18,784 nt of DNA from Chitinophaga pinensis (lineage in GTDB: Bacteria; Bacteroidota; Bacteroidia; Flavobacteriales; Flavobacteriaceae), in contig CALPNL020000018.1 of the NCBI GenBank assembly GCA_943324925.2, positions 1-18,784 of the forward strand. Reading direction: 5' to 3'. Both the position numbers and the translations under genes were made by a program. The notes beneath the pieces are model-generated. The model saw only the letters and a program-made list of their open reading frames with translations, did not search any database and was not told where the DNA came from. Of this stretch, positions 7,403 through 15,257 are shown piece after piece. Position 1 is the first letter of the stretch. Each line of letters starts with the position of its first letter.

Positions 7403-8341
7403 TTATTTATTTTTGAATATTTTATCTAAAAAAGCTACGGTATATTCTACCATTGGTTGAAACCAAGGATTAAAAAACCAAAATGAATGCGGTGAATTCG
7501 GAATGTTTTTTATTTCACTATAAATTTGGTAGTTGTTTAATTTTGAAATCATATCCGTTCTACCAGCATGAAATCGAGTCATATCACTATTTATAAATAA
7601 TATTGGTGGTGTTGAAGCGCTCACTTGATTTAGAGCCGAAGCTTGATTCCAAATTTCCGGTTTTTCTTCATAAGAGCCTCCCAACCACAAACTAGCTGCT
7701 TTTCCCTCCTCGGATTCTGGATGTTTAAAAGCTAAAACCCCATCTAAGTCAATAATTGCTTGAACACTGGCATTTTCATTGATTACTGAAGCCGATTCAT
7801 AGTCTAAATTATTGTTGGTAGTTCCAATTAAAGCAGCCATTTGACCTCCTGAAGAACACCCTAATATAGCGACTTTATCTGGATTTACATTGAACTTTTT
7901 AGCATTTGCTTTAATATATTTTATTGCATTTTTTACATCAAAAATGGCTGCTGGATATTGGGCTTCTGGCGATAATCGATATTCAATTGTAAAACAAGAA
8001 TAACCTTTTATTGCCAATTCCTGGGCATAGATTTTCATTTGAGATTTATCTCCGGATTTCCATCCTCCACCGTGTATCAATAGTACAGCGGGCTGTATTT
8101 TTCTTCCTTTTTTATAATAGGCATCTAAATGCAATTGTCGAGAATCAACAATATTATAAACTAAATCAATTGAAAAAATAAGATTTTTATATTTTTTTTC
8201 TTTTACAATTTCAATAAATGGAAACCTCTTGATTTCCTTATTGTAAGTACTTAAAACAGTGTAGGAAGTATCCCGGCCAATTTTACTTTGACCCACAATC
8301 AAACTTGAAAAAAGCAATAGGATTAACGTTATAAACTTCAT
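7403..8341 (-). CDS. Secreted alpha/beta hydrolase, probable carbohydrate esterase
   Basis: This 312-residue protein is an alpha/beta hydrolase of the HGGG (hormone-sensitive-lipase-like or BD-FAE-like) group. The oxyanion-hole motif HGGGW is at 90-94, the nucleophile elbow GCSSG at 161-165 with Ser163, a likely acid at Asp253 (FINSDMTRFHAGR), and the catalytic His285 (PNSPHSFWF). A signal peptide covers residues 1-17 (FITLILLLFSSLIVG) before QSK. Related proteins in pectin loci remove acetyl or other acyl groups from sugars, and the company of CE8 and CE12 supports that role here. Substrate is not determinable from sequence; a feruloyl or acetyl esterase are both possible. It is the first gene after the hairpin downstream of susD (8379-8406), with a 37-bp leader, and ends 10 bp before DUF4861. 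Confidence 0.82.
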   Translation of the reverse strand: MKFITLILLLFSSLIVGQSKIGRDTSYTVLSTYNKEIKRFPFIEIVKEKKYKNLIFSIDLVYNIVDSRQLHLDAYYKKGRKIQPAVLLIHGGGWKSGDKSQMKIYAQELAIKGYSCFTIEYRLSPEAQYPAAIFDVKNAIKYIKANAKKFNVNPDKVAILGCSSGGQMAALIGTTNNNLDYESASVINENASVQAIIDLDGVLAFKHPESEEGKAASLWLGGSYEEKPEIWNQASALNQVSASTPPILFINSDMTRFHAGRTDMISKLNNYQIYSEIKNIPNSPHSFWFFNPWFQPMVEYTVAFLDKIFKNK

Positions 8342-8378
8342 GAATTATTTTGCATAAATGTACTAAAAAAAATAAAAA

Positions 8379-8406
8379 AGGAGTCTGTATTTTATTACAA
8401 ACTCCT
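8379..8406 (-). terminator. Intra-operon hairpin between susD and the hydrolase gene (terminator or attenuator)
   Basis: On the minus strand an 11-bp stem (AGGAGTTTGTA paired with TACAGACTCCT, loop ATAAAA) is followed by TTTTTTATTTTTTTT. All 11 positions pair in the minus-strand RNA, one as a G-U wobble; the plus-strand RNA would have a C-A mismatch there. That points to function in the minus-strand transcript. It sits 46 bp after the susD stop and 37 bp before the hydrolase start. I find no good promoter between the hairpin and the hydrolase, so partial read-through, giving more susCD than enzyme mRNA, is the likely result. Confidence 0.7.
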
Positions 8407-8452
8407 CATTTTTCAAATAAAAATCTAACTTAACAAATAATATTTTTAACCA

Positions 8453-10054
8453 CTAGTAAGCGGGGTTTTGAGGGAAGTTTTTGTTTAAATTTAAATCAAG
8501 AGCGCTTTGAGGAATAGGTCTTAATATTTTAAGTTGACCATTATTCCCATTAAAGTTACTTGGTTGAATTAAATAGTTATACAATGAAGCTCTTTCTACT
8601 AACTTACCTGTACGTTTAAGATCAAACCAACGGTGGTATTCTCCTAAAGTTTCTCTTGCGCTTTCATCTAAAATATAATCAATATTAAATTCTGCTGCGG
8701 TAGCATTTGGAACACCAGCTCTAGCTCTAACTGCATTTAATCTTGTTAAACCAGTTGCTAAATCTCCTTTTTTCAAATATGCCTCAGCTGCAATTAAATA
8801 CGTTTCACCTAATCTCGCTAATACAATATCTCTGGTACTTGTTTTTGCACCGTAAGGAGCTGTTGGATCATCAAATTTACGAACTGGAATTGTAGCATAA
8901 TCTAAACTCACTACACGAGCTCCATAAGTTCCGTAATCATGATAATTAGCAGGTAAAAGTGTTGGATTAGCAGCTAAAAATGCCGCTTTTTGAGCTGGAG
9001 TAATCCATTGTGGTGCATAATAGTGAAATACATTTGATGGGTTTACCGGTAGATAAAAATCGTAGTATTTAGTATAGCAAATATCCATAAAAGTAGATTT
9101 CCATCTTAAATCTGCTTGAGTATACAAACTAATTGCAAATTGAGTTGGACATAAATTATAGGTTCTAAATGGCGCTTTACCAGCTACATCTGCACCCCCT
9201 TGATAAGGACCAAAATAACTTCCTTGTTTGTTTCCAAGAGTTTGCGGTGAAGCACTTACAGATCCCGTTGCATATTGTACAGAAAAAATAACTTCAGCAT
9301 TCATATCATTACCCGGTTTCCATAAGTTTGCTGGAGTTATAGACAAGGCTTGGTTATTGATTGCTAAATCAGCATAAGTAGCTGCATTTGCAAAATCGGT
9401 TGAACTTGCGAAAGACTCATATCCTCTAGTAAGGTATACTTTTGCTAATAATTCTTGAACTGCTCTTTTATTTACTCTACCATTATAGGCAGCTGTACTT
9501 ACCAAATTTTGAGAATCTAATAAATCAGTAATAATAAAATCGTAAATTTCTGCAGCTGTATTTCTTTCAAAATACATTTGAGGAGTTTTAGAGTAATTTT
9601 GAACTAAACTAACGCCTCCATAAGTTTGTACTAATAAGAAATAAGCATTAGCGCGCAAATATTTTACTTCACCAATACGGTTATTTAAAGTACTAGCTGG
9701 TGCTGTAATAGTAGAATAATACAATGCCATATTTGCTTTTTGAATTGCAGCATAACATTTATTGTACAAATAATCAACTCCTTCAGAAGCTGGATTTAAT
9801 TGTGTATATCTACTTAGACCTTCTGGCTCAGAAGTTCTTCCAGCCGCATATAAATCGGTACCTGCACAAAATAACCATGGGTCGTTTCCATAAATTTCTC
9901 TTAGTTGAGAATAATTGGCATTAATTAAAGCCTCAAATCCTGGATTGGTTAAATATTCAACATCTGGATCTGCATATGATCTGTTATCTTCGTCTATACT
10001 ACAAGAACTGAAACAAGATAGTAGGATTACTAGAATTAATATTGTTTTTTTCAT
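8453..10054 (-). CDS. SusD/RagB-type surface glycan-binding lipoprotein
   Basis: This 533-residue protein is the SusD-like partner of the SusC porin and captures pectic oligosaccharides at the cell surface. It has a lipoprotein signal with cleavage before Cys18 (ILLSCFSSC), followed by SIDEDN, an acidic stretch typical of lipoproteins exported to the surface in Bacteroidota. The SusD pattern is clear: NPGFEALINANYSQLREIYG near residue 36, YLRANAYFLLVQTYGGVSLV in the N-terminal helical part, GETYLIAAEAYLKKGDLATG in the RagB-like domain, SARETLGEYHRWFDLKRTGK, and the classic end ILRPIPQSALDLN with NFPQNPAY. The gene starts 27 bp after susC and is followed by a strong hairpin (8379-8406). Its exact ligand is inferred from the neighbouring pectinases. 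Confidence 0.95.
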   Translation of the reverse strand: MKKTILILVILLSCFSSCSIDEDNRSYADPDVEYLTNPGFEALINANYSQLREIYGNDPWLFCAGTDLYAAGRTSEPEGLSRYTQLNPASEGVDYLYNKCYAAIQKANMALYYSTITAPASTLNNRIGEVKYLRANAYFLLVQTYGGVSLVQNYSKTPQMYFERNTAAEIYDFIITDLLDSQNLVSTAAYNGRVNKRAVQELLAKVYLTRGYESFASSTDFANAATYADLAINNQALSITPANLWKPGNDMNAEVIFSVQYATGSVSASPQTLGNKQGSYFGPYQGGADVAGKAPFRTYNLCPTQFAISLYTQADLRWKSTFMDICYTKYYDFYLPVNPSNVFHYYAPQWITPAQKAAFLAANPTLLPANYHDYGTYGARVVSLDYATIPVRKFDDPTAPYGAKTSTRDIVLARLGETYLIAAEAYLKKGDLATGLTRLNAVRARAGVPNATAAEFNIDYILDESARETLGEYHRWFDLKRTGKLVERASLYNYLIQPSNFNGNNGQLKILRPIPQSALDLNLNKNFPQNPAY

Positions 10055-10081
10055 TTTATATATATTTTAATTTATTTATAA

Positions 10082-13000
10082 TTATAATCTAATACTTACA
10101 CCCATTTGATAGGTAATCGATGCTGTTCTTCCAAGTCCTAAAGAAGCGCCTGCCCATTCTGGATCGTAACCATCATAATTAGTAATTACAAATGGATTCA
10201 AAACATTAGCATAGATTCTAAAAGATTTCATTTTGAACGTTTTAAGAACATCGTTTGGCAATGAATAACCTAAGGCAATATTTTTAATTTTAACAAATGA
10301 GGCATCTCTATAGAAAGCCATGTTTGATGACCAATATTGACCTTCATTACGAGGCTGTGGATACGTATTAGAACTTTGAGCAGGAACTCCAGCGCCATTT
10401 GCAGGAACATACCAATCCGCTAAATCCGCTTTTTGACGACCTCTATCATTTACATCTGCAAAATTATCATGGAAATTACTCAAAACAAGAACATTTTGGT
10501 TGGTAATTACAGAAACAGCAAAATCAAAATTTCCAACTCTTAAGTTTGAATTTAAACTTCCTGACCATTCTGGAGTAGAATTTCCAAGTACAGTTCTATC
10601 GTTTACAGCGTCTATTCTACCGTCACCATTTAAATCTTTTACTCTAGCTTGTCCCGGTAATTGATTAAAAGTTAAAGCTAAAGCTCTTTCACTTTCTTGC
10701 CAAATTCCGTCAAAAACATAGTTGTAAACAGAATTAATATTTTCATTAATAAATAAGTTATTTCCTACATCACTTACAATACTTTGATTGTATAAAGAAA
10801 CTAACTTGTTCACATTTTTAGTAAACGCGAAAGTAGTTTCCCAAGTCACCTTTTTAGATTTAATGTTTGTTGTAGTTAAAAGGACTTCAACTCCTTTATT
10901 ACTAACTGATCCAACATTGGCAAAAGTAGAAGCATAACCAGTTTCCAATGGTAAGGTTTGTTTAAAGATCAAATCTTTAGACAATCTATCATAAACATCA
11001 ATACTTCCAGAAATTCTGTTTTTCAACAAACCAAAGTCAAGACCAAAGTTTAACTCTCTTGTTTTTTCCCAAGTCAAATTACTATTTGCTAGGGTTGCTG
11101 CCAACCATCCATTAGCATTAACCGAGTTAAAATCGTAATAAGTTTGTTGATTTAAGGTGTTTATAGAAGAATATGGATCTACAGAATCATTTCCGGTATA
11201 ACCAATACTAGCTCTTAATTTTAAATCAGAAACTATGTTATTTTCTTTCAAAAATGATTCTTCAGTTACTTTCCATGCTAATGCAACCGAAGGAAAAGAA
11301 CTCCATTTATTGTTTGCAGATAAAACAGATGATCCATCCCATCTATTAGATGCAGTTAATAAGTATTTATCTTTAAATGCATAGTTCAAACGAACGGCAT
11401 AAGAACTTAAGGTGTTTAAACTGTAATTTGAAGCCACAGCATAGGATGTTTGCAAACCTGTTCCTAGGTTATAGATATCACTATAAAAAGGTTGGTTTTT
11501 AGAACTCAAAGCAGAAGTTTCATCTCTATTATAATAATAACTTTGAAGACCTAACAAGTTGAAAGAGTGGTCCTCATCAATTTTATATTTAATATTGAAT
11601 TGATTGTCCCAAGTATAATTGAAATTTTTATAATTAGAGATTTCTGCTGATGGTAATCTATTATTAAGTAATCCTACATTGGTCAAACCTTGAAAAGCTT
11701 TTCCTCTTCTATAATCTTCAATACCAGCAGAGTAAGTTGATTTAAATGAAAGCCATGAGGTAGGTTTGTATTCAACAAACAAATTTCCTATCGTTTTCCA
11801 TCTATTAATTTTATCTGATGAATTAGCAATTTCAATTAACGGATTGATTGTACTTGTTTTATCAATTTGAGAAACTCCATTTGGATCTAATAACTTACCT
11901 GGTGTTAGATACAATTGACCTATGATTTCATTACCATTTACATCAACAGCCCAAGGAGATAAAAATGGATTAAGTCTAAAGGCTTCTGTCATGGCATCTG
12001 CACTACCTAATTCTTCACTAGATTTTGCAATAGACAAATTAGCACCCAAAGAAAATTGATCATTAATGTTATGATTGAATCCTAATTTAAAATTGTATTT
12101 TTCTAATGATTCGTGGTCCACATTTCCAGTTTCATTTTGAGCACCTAAACCAAGATTATAGGACATCCCATTATCTGCACGACCAGAAATAGAAACATAA
12201 TTATTTTGAGTAATCCCTAGTTTAAGTACGGCATCATACCAATCGAAAGTATTGTCTTCAGCAACTCTTCTTTTTAACAAAGGACTAATAGCACCAATAG
12301 TATTTGCTTCTAATTGCACTGGTGTAATTGCCATTGGATTATTTAAATTTATCGTACCTAAAAACGCCGATTGATGATAGTACCACCATTTCTTTCCGCT
12401 CATCATTTTTGGTAGTCTTGCTACTTCTTTTGTACCAGTTGAAGTTTCAAAAGAAACTGTCATTCCCGATTTAGCAGTAGAACCACTTTTAGTGGTTACT
12501 ATAACTACCCCACTTGCTCCTCTAGATCCATAAATAGCAGCGGAAGAGGCGTCTTTCAATATATCAATTCTGGCAATGTCCTGAGGATTTAAGAAATCAA
12601 TTGCATCTAATGGCACACCATCTACTACGTACAATGGCTTTGAACCATTTAATGAGTTTGCTCCACGAATTACAACATCAAAACCATCTCCTAATCTTCC
12701 TGTTTTTGTAGTAATTTGAACTCCTGGCATACTTCCTTGCATCGCTTCTATTGGACTCGTATTGTTTCTTTGAGTTAAGGTTTCTGCACTTAAAGTATTA
12801 ACTGAACCCGTAAGGTCTTTTTTCTTAACGGTTCCGTATCCTACAACAACAACTTCTTGCAATTTTTCATTTTCTTCTAATAGGATTACGTTAATACTGT
12901 TTTTCCCATTAGAATTAATTTCTTGAGTTTGGTATCCCAGGTAACTTAAAACTAAAATAGTCTTTGCTTCAGTAGTAACTATCGAAAAGTTTCCATCCAT

Positions 13001-13198
13001 ATCAGTAGTAACACTGTTTTTGGTTCCTTTCTCTAGGATATTCACCCCTGGTATTGAAACTCCTTTTGCATCTTTTACAGAACCAGTTACTTTACTTCCT
13101 TGCTGAGCAAATAAACTGTTTGATGTTAATAAGCAAATTAGCATTAAAAAAGCCGAAAGAAAAATCGAACACTTTTTAAAATAATTTTGGTAATTCAT
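10082..13198 (-). CDS. SusC/RagA-type TonB-dependent outer-membrane transporter
   Basis: This 1038-residue protein is the TonB-dependent porin of a SusCD pair, expected to import pectic oligosaccharides. In order it has a signal peptide (about 1-31, ending LFA before QQG), a carboxypeptidase-regulatory-like beta domain (about 37-108, GVSIPGVNILEKGTKNSV and LSYLGYQ), a TonB-box-like LQEVVVVGYG (113-122), a plug domain (about 127-240 with LYVVDGVPLDAI, IDILKDASSAAIYGSRGASG), and a 22-strand-type barrel ending TASITYQMGVSIRL. The length is normal. It opens the operon: operator and promoter lie at 13252-13273, about 55-75 bp upstream of the start codon. No anti-sigma-interacting N-terminal extension is seen, so regulation is more likely through the operator than through a trans-envelope sigma/anti-sigma relay. 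Confidence 0.96.
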   Translation of the reverse strand: MNYQNYFKKCSIFLSAFLMLICLLTSNSLFAQQGSKVTGSVKDAKGVSIPGVNILEKGTKNSVTTDMDGNFSIVTTEAKTILVLSYLGYQTQEINSNGKNSINVILLEENEKLQEVVVVGYGTVKKKDLTGSVNTLSAETLTQRNNTSPIEAMQGSMPGVQITTKTGRLGDGFDVVIRGANSLNGSKPLYVVDGVPLDAIDFLNPQDIARIDILKDASSAAIYGSRGASGVVIVTTKSGSTAKSGMTVSFETSTGTKEVARLPKMMSGKKWWYYHQSAFLGTINLNNPMAITPVQLEANTIGAISPLLKRRVAEDNTFDWYDAVLKLGITQNNYVSISGRADNGMSYNLGLGAQNETGNVDHESLEKYNFKLGFNHNINDQFSLGANLSIAKSSEELGSADAMTEAFRLNPFLSPWAVDVNGNEIIGQLYLTPGKLLDPNGVSQIDKTSTINPLIEIANSSDKINRWKTIGNLFVEYKPTSWLSFKSTYSAGIEDYRRGKAFQGLTNVGLLNNRLPSAEISNYKNFNYTWDNQFNIKYKIDEDHSFNLLGLQSYYYNRDETSALSSKNQPFYSDIYNLGTGLQTSYAVASNYSLNTLSSYAVRLNYAFKDKYLLTASNRWDGSSVLSANNKWSSFPSVALAWKVTEESFLKENNIVSDLKLRASIGYTGNDSVDPYSSINTLNQQTYYDFNSVNANGWLAATLANSNLTWEKTRELNFGLDFGLLKNRISGSIDVYDRLSKDLIFKQTLPLETGYASTFANVGSVSNKGVEVLLTTTNIKSKKVTWETTFAFTKNVNKLVSLYNQSIVSDVGNNLFINENINSVYNYVFDGIWQESERALALTFNQLPGQARVKDLNGDGRIDAVNDRTVLGNSTPEWSGSLNSNLRVGNFDFAVSVITNQNVLVLSNFHDNFADVNDRGRQKADLADWYVPANGAGVPAQSSNTYPQPRNEGQYWSSNMAFYRDASFVKIKNIALGYSLPNDVLKTFKMKSFRIYANVLNPFVITNYDGYDPEWAGASLGLGRTASITYQMGVSIRL

Positions 13199-13251
13199 AA
13201 TCGTTTGGTTTTGGTTAAATTATAAAAAATAAAAATTGCAACAATAATTCA

Positions 13252-13265
13252 TGCAATCGATTACA
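13252..13265. promoter_or_regulatory. LacI-type operator upstream of susC
   Basis: TGCAATCGATTACA differs from a perfect 14-bp palindrome at one symmetric pair. It shares the stretch ATCGATTACACAAAC with the site at 554-567, including four bases beyond the palindrome that belong to the promoter box. It would overlap the transcription start of susC and so act as a repressor site, with de-repression by a pectin breakdown product. The regulator is not in the window. Confidence 0.7.
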
Positions 13266-13273
13266 CAAACCTA
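13266..13273 (-). promoter_or_regulatory. Bacteroidota -7 promoter box of the susCD operon
   Basis: The minus strand reads TAGGTTTG, matching TAnnTTTG. Spacing to the operator (directly adjacent) is identical to the promoter at 568-575. It predicts a susC leader of about 60 nt. No clear TTTG-type -33 element is seen about 20 bp upstream. Confidence 0.65.
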
Positions 13274-13316
13274 AATAAATTAATCGTTATTAAGGTTAAA
13301 TTGGGGAGAAAATTTA

Positions 13317-13348
13317 ATTGCGATATTCATTTTTATATTATTCGCAAT
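13317..13348. repeat. Short inverted repeat upstream of the susC promoter
   Basis: ATTGCGA (13317-13323) and TCGCAAT (13342-13348) form 7-bp arms separated by 18 bp. The element lies about 45-75 bp upstream of the -7 box, where an activator could bind. In such AT-rich DNA the GC-containing arms stand out, but chance cannot be excluded. Confidence 0.35.
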
Positions 13349-13569
13349 AAAAGTGATCATTTTTAAAAAAATAACTTGTAATTATATTGAAAGATTGAAA
13401 ATTAATTTAATTATTTAACACACGATTAAACCCTTAAAATCATTTAAAAACCATTATTAATTGATAATTAGTGATTTATCGTAAATAAAACGAATCTATT
13501 TTTCAAAATAAGTAAACAAAAAAAAATTATTGAATTTTGCCATTGGATTATTGAATGCAATAAAATAAA

Positions 13570-13595
13570 AAAAGTGTGAAGAAAAACACACTTTT
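13570..13595 (-). terminator. Rho-independent terminator after uxaA
   Basis: AAAAGTGTG (13570-13578) pairs with CACACTTTT (13587-13595) around an 8-nt loop. On the minus strand the stem is followed by a seven-T tract (plus-strand A at 13567-13573, partly shared with the stem) and more T after one A. It lies 25 bp beyond the uxaA stop codon and closes the galacturonate operon before the susC promoter. Confidence 0.85.
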
Positions 13596-13620
13596 AAGAT
13601 TTAAATAGGTAGCTAATTCA

Positions 13621-15234
13621 TTATAATGAAACGCCTCTTTTCCATGGAATAAATACATCTTGTTTCAGCTGATCTGCTTTTGTTTCCACATTTCCACTTG
13701 CCAATTCAATAATATAATCTACGATTTCTGCTCCAACTTCGGAAATGGTCTTTTCACCAGTAATTACTGTTCCTGCATTTACATCAATAATATCAGACAT
13801 TCTATTAATTAATGCCGTATTAGAAGAAATTTTTACAACGGGTGCAATCGGATTCCCCATCGGATTCCCTAAACCTGTTGTAAATAAAACAACTGTAGCT
13901 CCAGATCCAACTAATCCTGTGGTACATTCAGCATCATTTCCTGGCGTATTTAAAAGATTTAAACCTGGTTTTGAAATATATTCGCCGTAATCTAAAACAT
14001 CTACGATAGGAGAAGTCCCCCCTTTTTTTGATGCTCCTGCCGATTTCATTGCATCGGTAATTAATCCGTCTTTGATGTTCCCTGGAGATGGGTTCATATC
14101 AAACCCTGAACCTGCATCTACCACTGATTTTTCAAAAGCTTTCATTAAAGTTAAAAACTTATCTGCTTTTTCTTCATCCACACAACGGTTCATCAATTCC
14201 TGCTCGACGCCACATAATTCTGGAAACTCAGCCAAAATGGTTTTTCCTCCCAAAGCTGCAAAAATATCGGAAACAACTCCTAATGCTGGGTTAGCAGAAA
14301 TTCCTGAAAATCCGTCGGACCCACCACATTCCAATCCAATACTTAATTTTGAAAGAGGAGCTGGTTTACGTTCAATTTTGTTCGCTCTTTTAATGGCTTC
14401 ATAAGAATCTTTAATCACCATTTGAAACATTTTATCAGTAGTTCCTATCTGTTGTTGCTCATAGATCAAAATTTCTTTATCACTATTTGGATTAATCTCC
14501 TTTAATGCTTTTTTAAAAATATCTATTTGCAAATTTTGACATCCTAAACTTAAAACTGTTGCCCCTGCCACATTTGGATTATTCACATAACCTGCAAGCA
14601 GTTTTGCCAACAATTCTGAATCTTGTCGAATTCCACCACAACCCCCTTGATGATTTATGAATTTTACTTCAATATTATTTAAAAGATTTTCATTTAAATT
14701 TTTTTCAGCAACTTCTTCTACGCTCTTTTCTTCAATTAAAGAGCGTAACAAATTTTTATAAGAAACTTCTTTTTTTGGTAGTAACTCGTTTTCAAAAATG
14801 TCTTTCAGTTTTTCGATATTTTTGTTTTCGCAAAAAACTAATGGAAAAAATAACCAAACGTTTTTGGTTCCAACTTGTCCATCATTACGATGGTATCCGT
14901 TGAATGTTTTGTCCTTCCAACGGTCTACATTTGGTGGAGTCCAACCTAAATTTCCGTTTTTACCAAAAACTTTTTCACTTTGGTGTTTTACATTTTCGGT
15001 AGTAATTACCTCCCCTTTTTTTACAGATTTTGCAGCTTTTCCAACCAAAACGCCATACATTATAATAGCATCTCCAATTTCAAAATCAATCTCTGCTATT
15101 TTATGTTTTGCTTTAACATCTGTTGTTGGTGTGACAGTAGTTCCTTCAAATACAATTTGTTCGTTTTGTACCAAATCGGTTAAAGCTACAATTACGTTAT
15201 CTGCTGGATTTACTTTTATTAATTTCTTTTGCAT
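13621..15234 (-). CDS. uxaA: Altronate dehydratase
   Basis: This 537-residue cytoplasmic enzyme dehydrates D-altronate to 2-keto-3-deoxygluconate, the third step of galacturonate breakdown. It has the two-part layout of the UxaA/GarD family: an N-terminal SAF domain (about 10-85, DNVIVALTDLVQ and KGEVITTENV) and a long catalytic domain with FNGYHRNDGQVGTKN (about 111-125), HQGGCGG (195-201), GCQN (231-234), ECGGSDGFSGISANPALG (302-319) and CGVEQELMNRC (341-351). His195, Cys199, Cys303 and Cys341 are candidates for metal-site residues, since the family needs ferrous iron. It is somewhat longer than E. coli UxaA but normal for Bacteroidota, and ends in the usual WKRGVSL. It follows uxaB by 23 bp and is the last gene of its operon. 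A related galactarate dehydratase is unlikely given the pathway neighbours. Confidence 0.94.
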   Translation of the reverse strand: MQKKLIKVNPADNVIVALTDLVQNEQIVFEGTTVTPTTDVKAKHKIAEIDFEIGDAIIMYGVLVGKAAKSVKKGEVITTENVKHQSEKVFGKNGNLGWTPPNVDRWKDKTFNGYHRNDGQVGTKNVWLFFPLVFCENKNIEKLKDIFENELLPKKEVSYKNLLRSLIEEKSVEEVAEKNLNENLLNNIEVKFINHQGGCGGIRQDSELLAKLLAGYVNNPNVAGATVLSLGCQNLQIDIFKKALKEINPNSDKEILIYEQQQIGTTDKMFQMVIKDSYEAIKRANKIERKPAPLSKLSIGLECGGSDGFSGISANPALGVVSDIFAALGGKTILAEFPELCGVEQELMNRCVDEEKADKFLTLMKAFEKSVVDAGSGFDMNPSPGNIKDGLITDAMKSAGASKKGGTSPIVDVLDYGEYISKPGLNLLNTPGNDAECTTGLVGSGATVVLFTTGLGNPMGNPIAPVVKISSNTALINRMSDIIDVNAGTVITGEKTISEVGAEIVDYIIELASGNVETKADQLKQDVFIPWKRGVSL

Positions 15235-15257
15235 AATTTTTTTTTTAGTAAAATGGT

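Larger units (their letters stand above)
13199..13620. other. Intergenic regulatory region between the two operons, 422 bp
   Basis: This very AT-rich gap contains the susC leader (13199-13251), the operator (13252-13265), the -7 box (13266-13273), an inverted repeat ATTGCGA/TCGCAAT (13317-13348), and the terminator of the uxaA operon (13570-13595). The remaining stretch from about 13350 to 13565 shows no credible coding frame, RNA gene or further strong palindrome. Confidence 0.7.

Noticed and set aside
8342..8378. Possible promoter TACATTTA just upstream of the hydrolase gene
   Set aside because: It misses the last G of TAnnTTTG and would sit within or right after the hairpin tail with no -33 element. 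Read-through is simpler.
13621..15234. UxaA as a novel fusion because of its N-terminal SAF domain
   Set aside because: An SAF domain followed by the dehydratase domain is the normal layout of this enzyme family.
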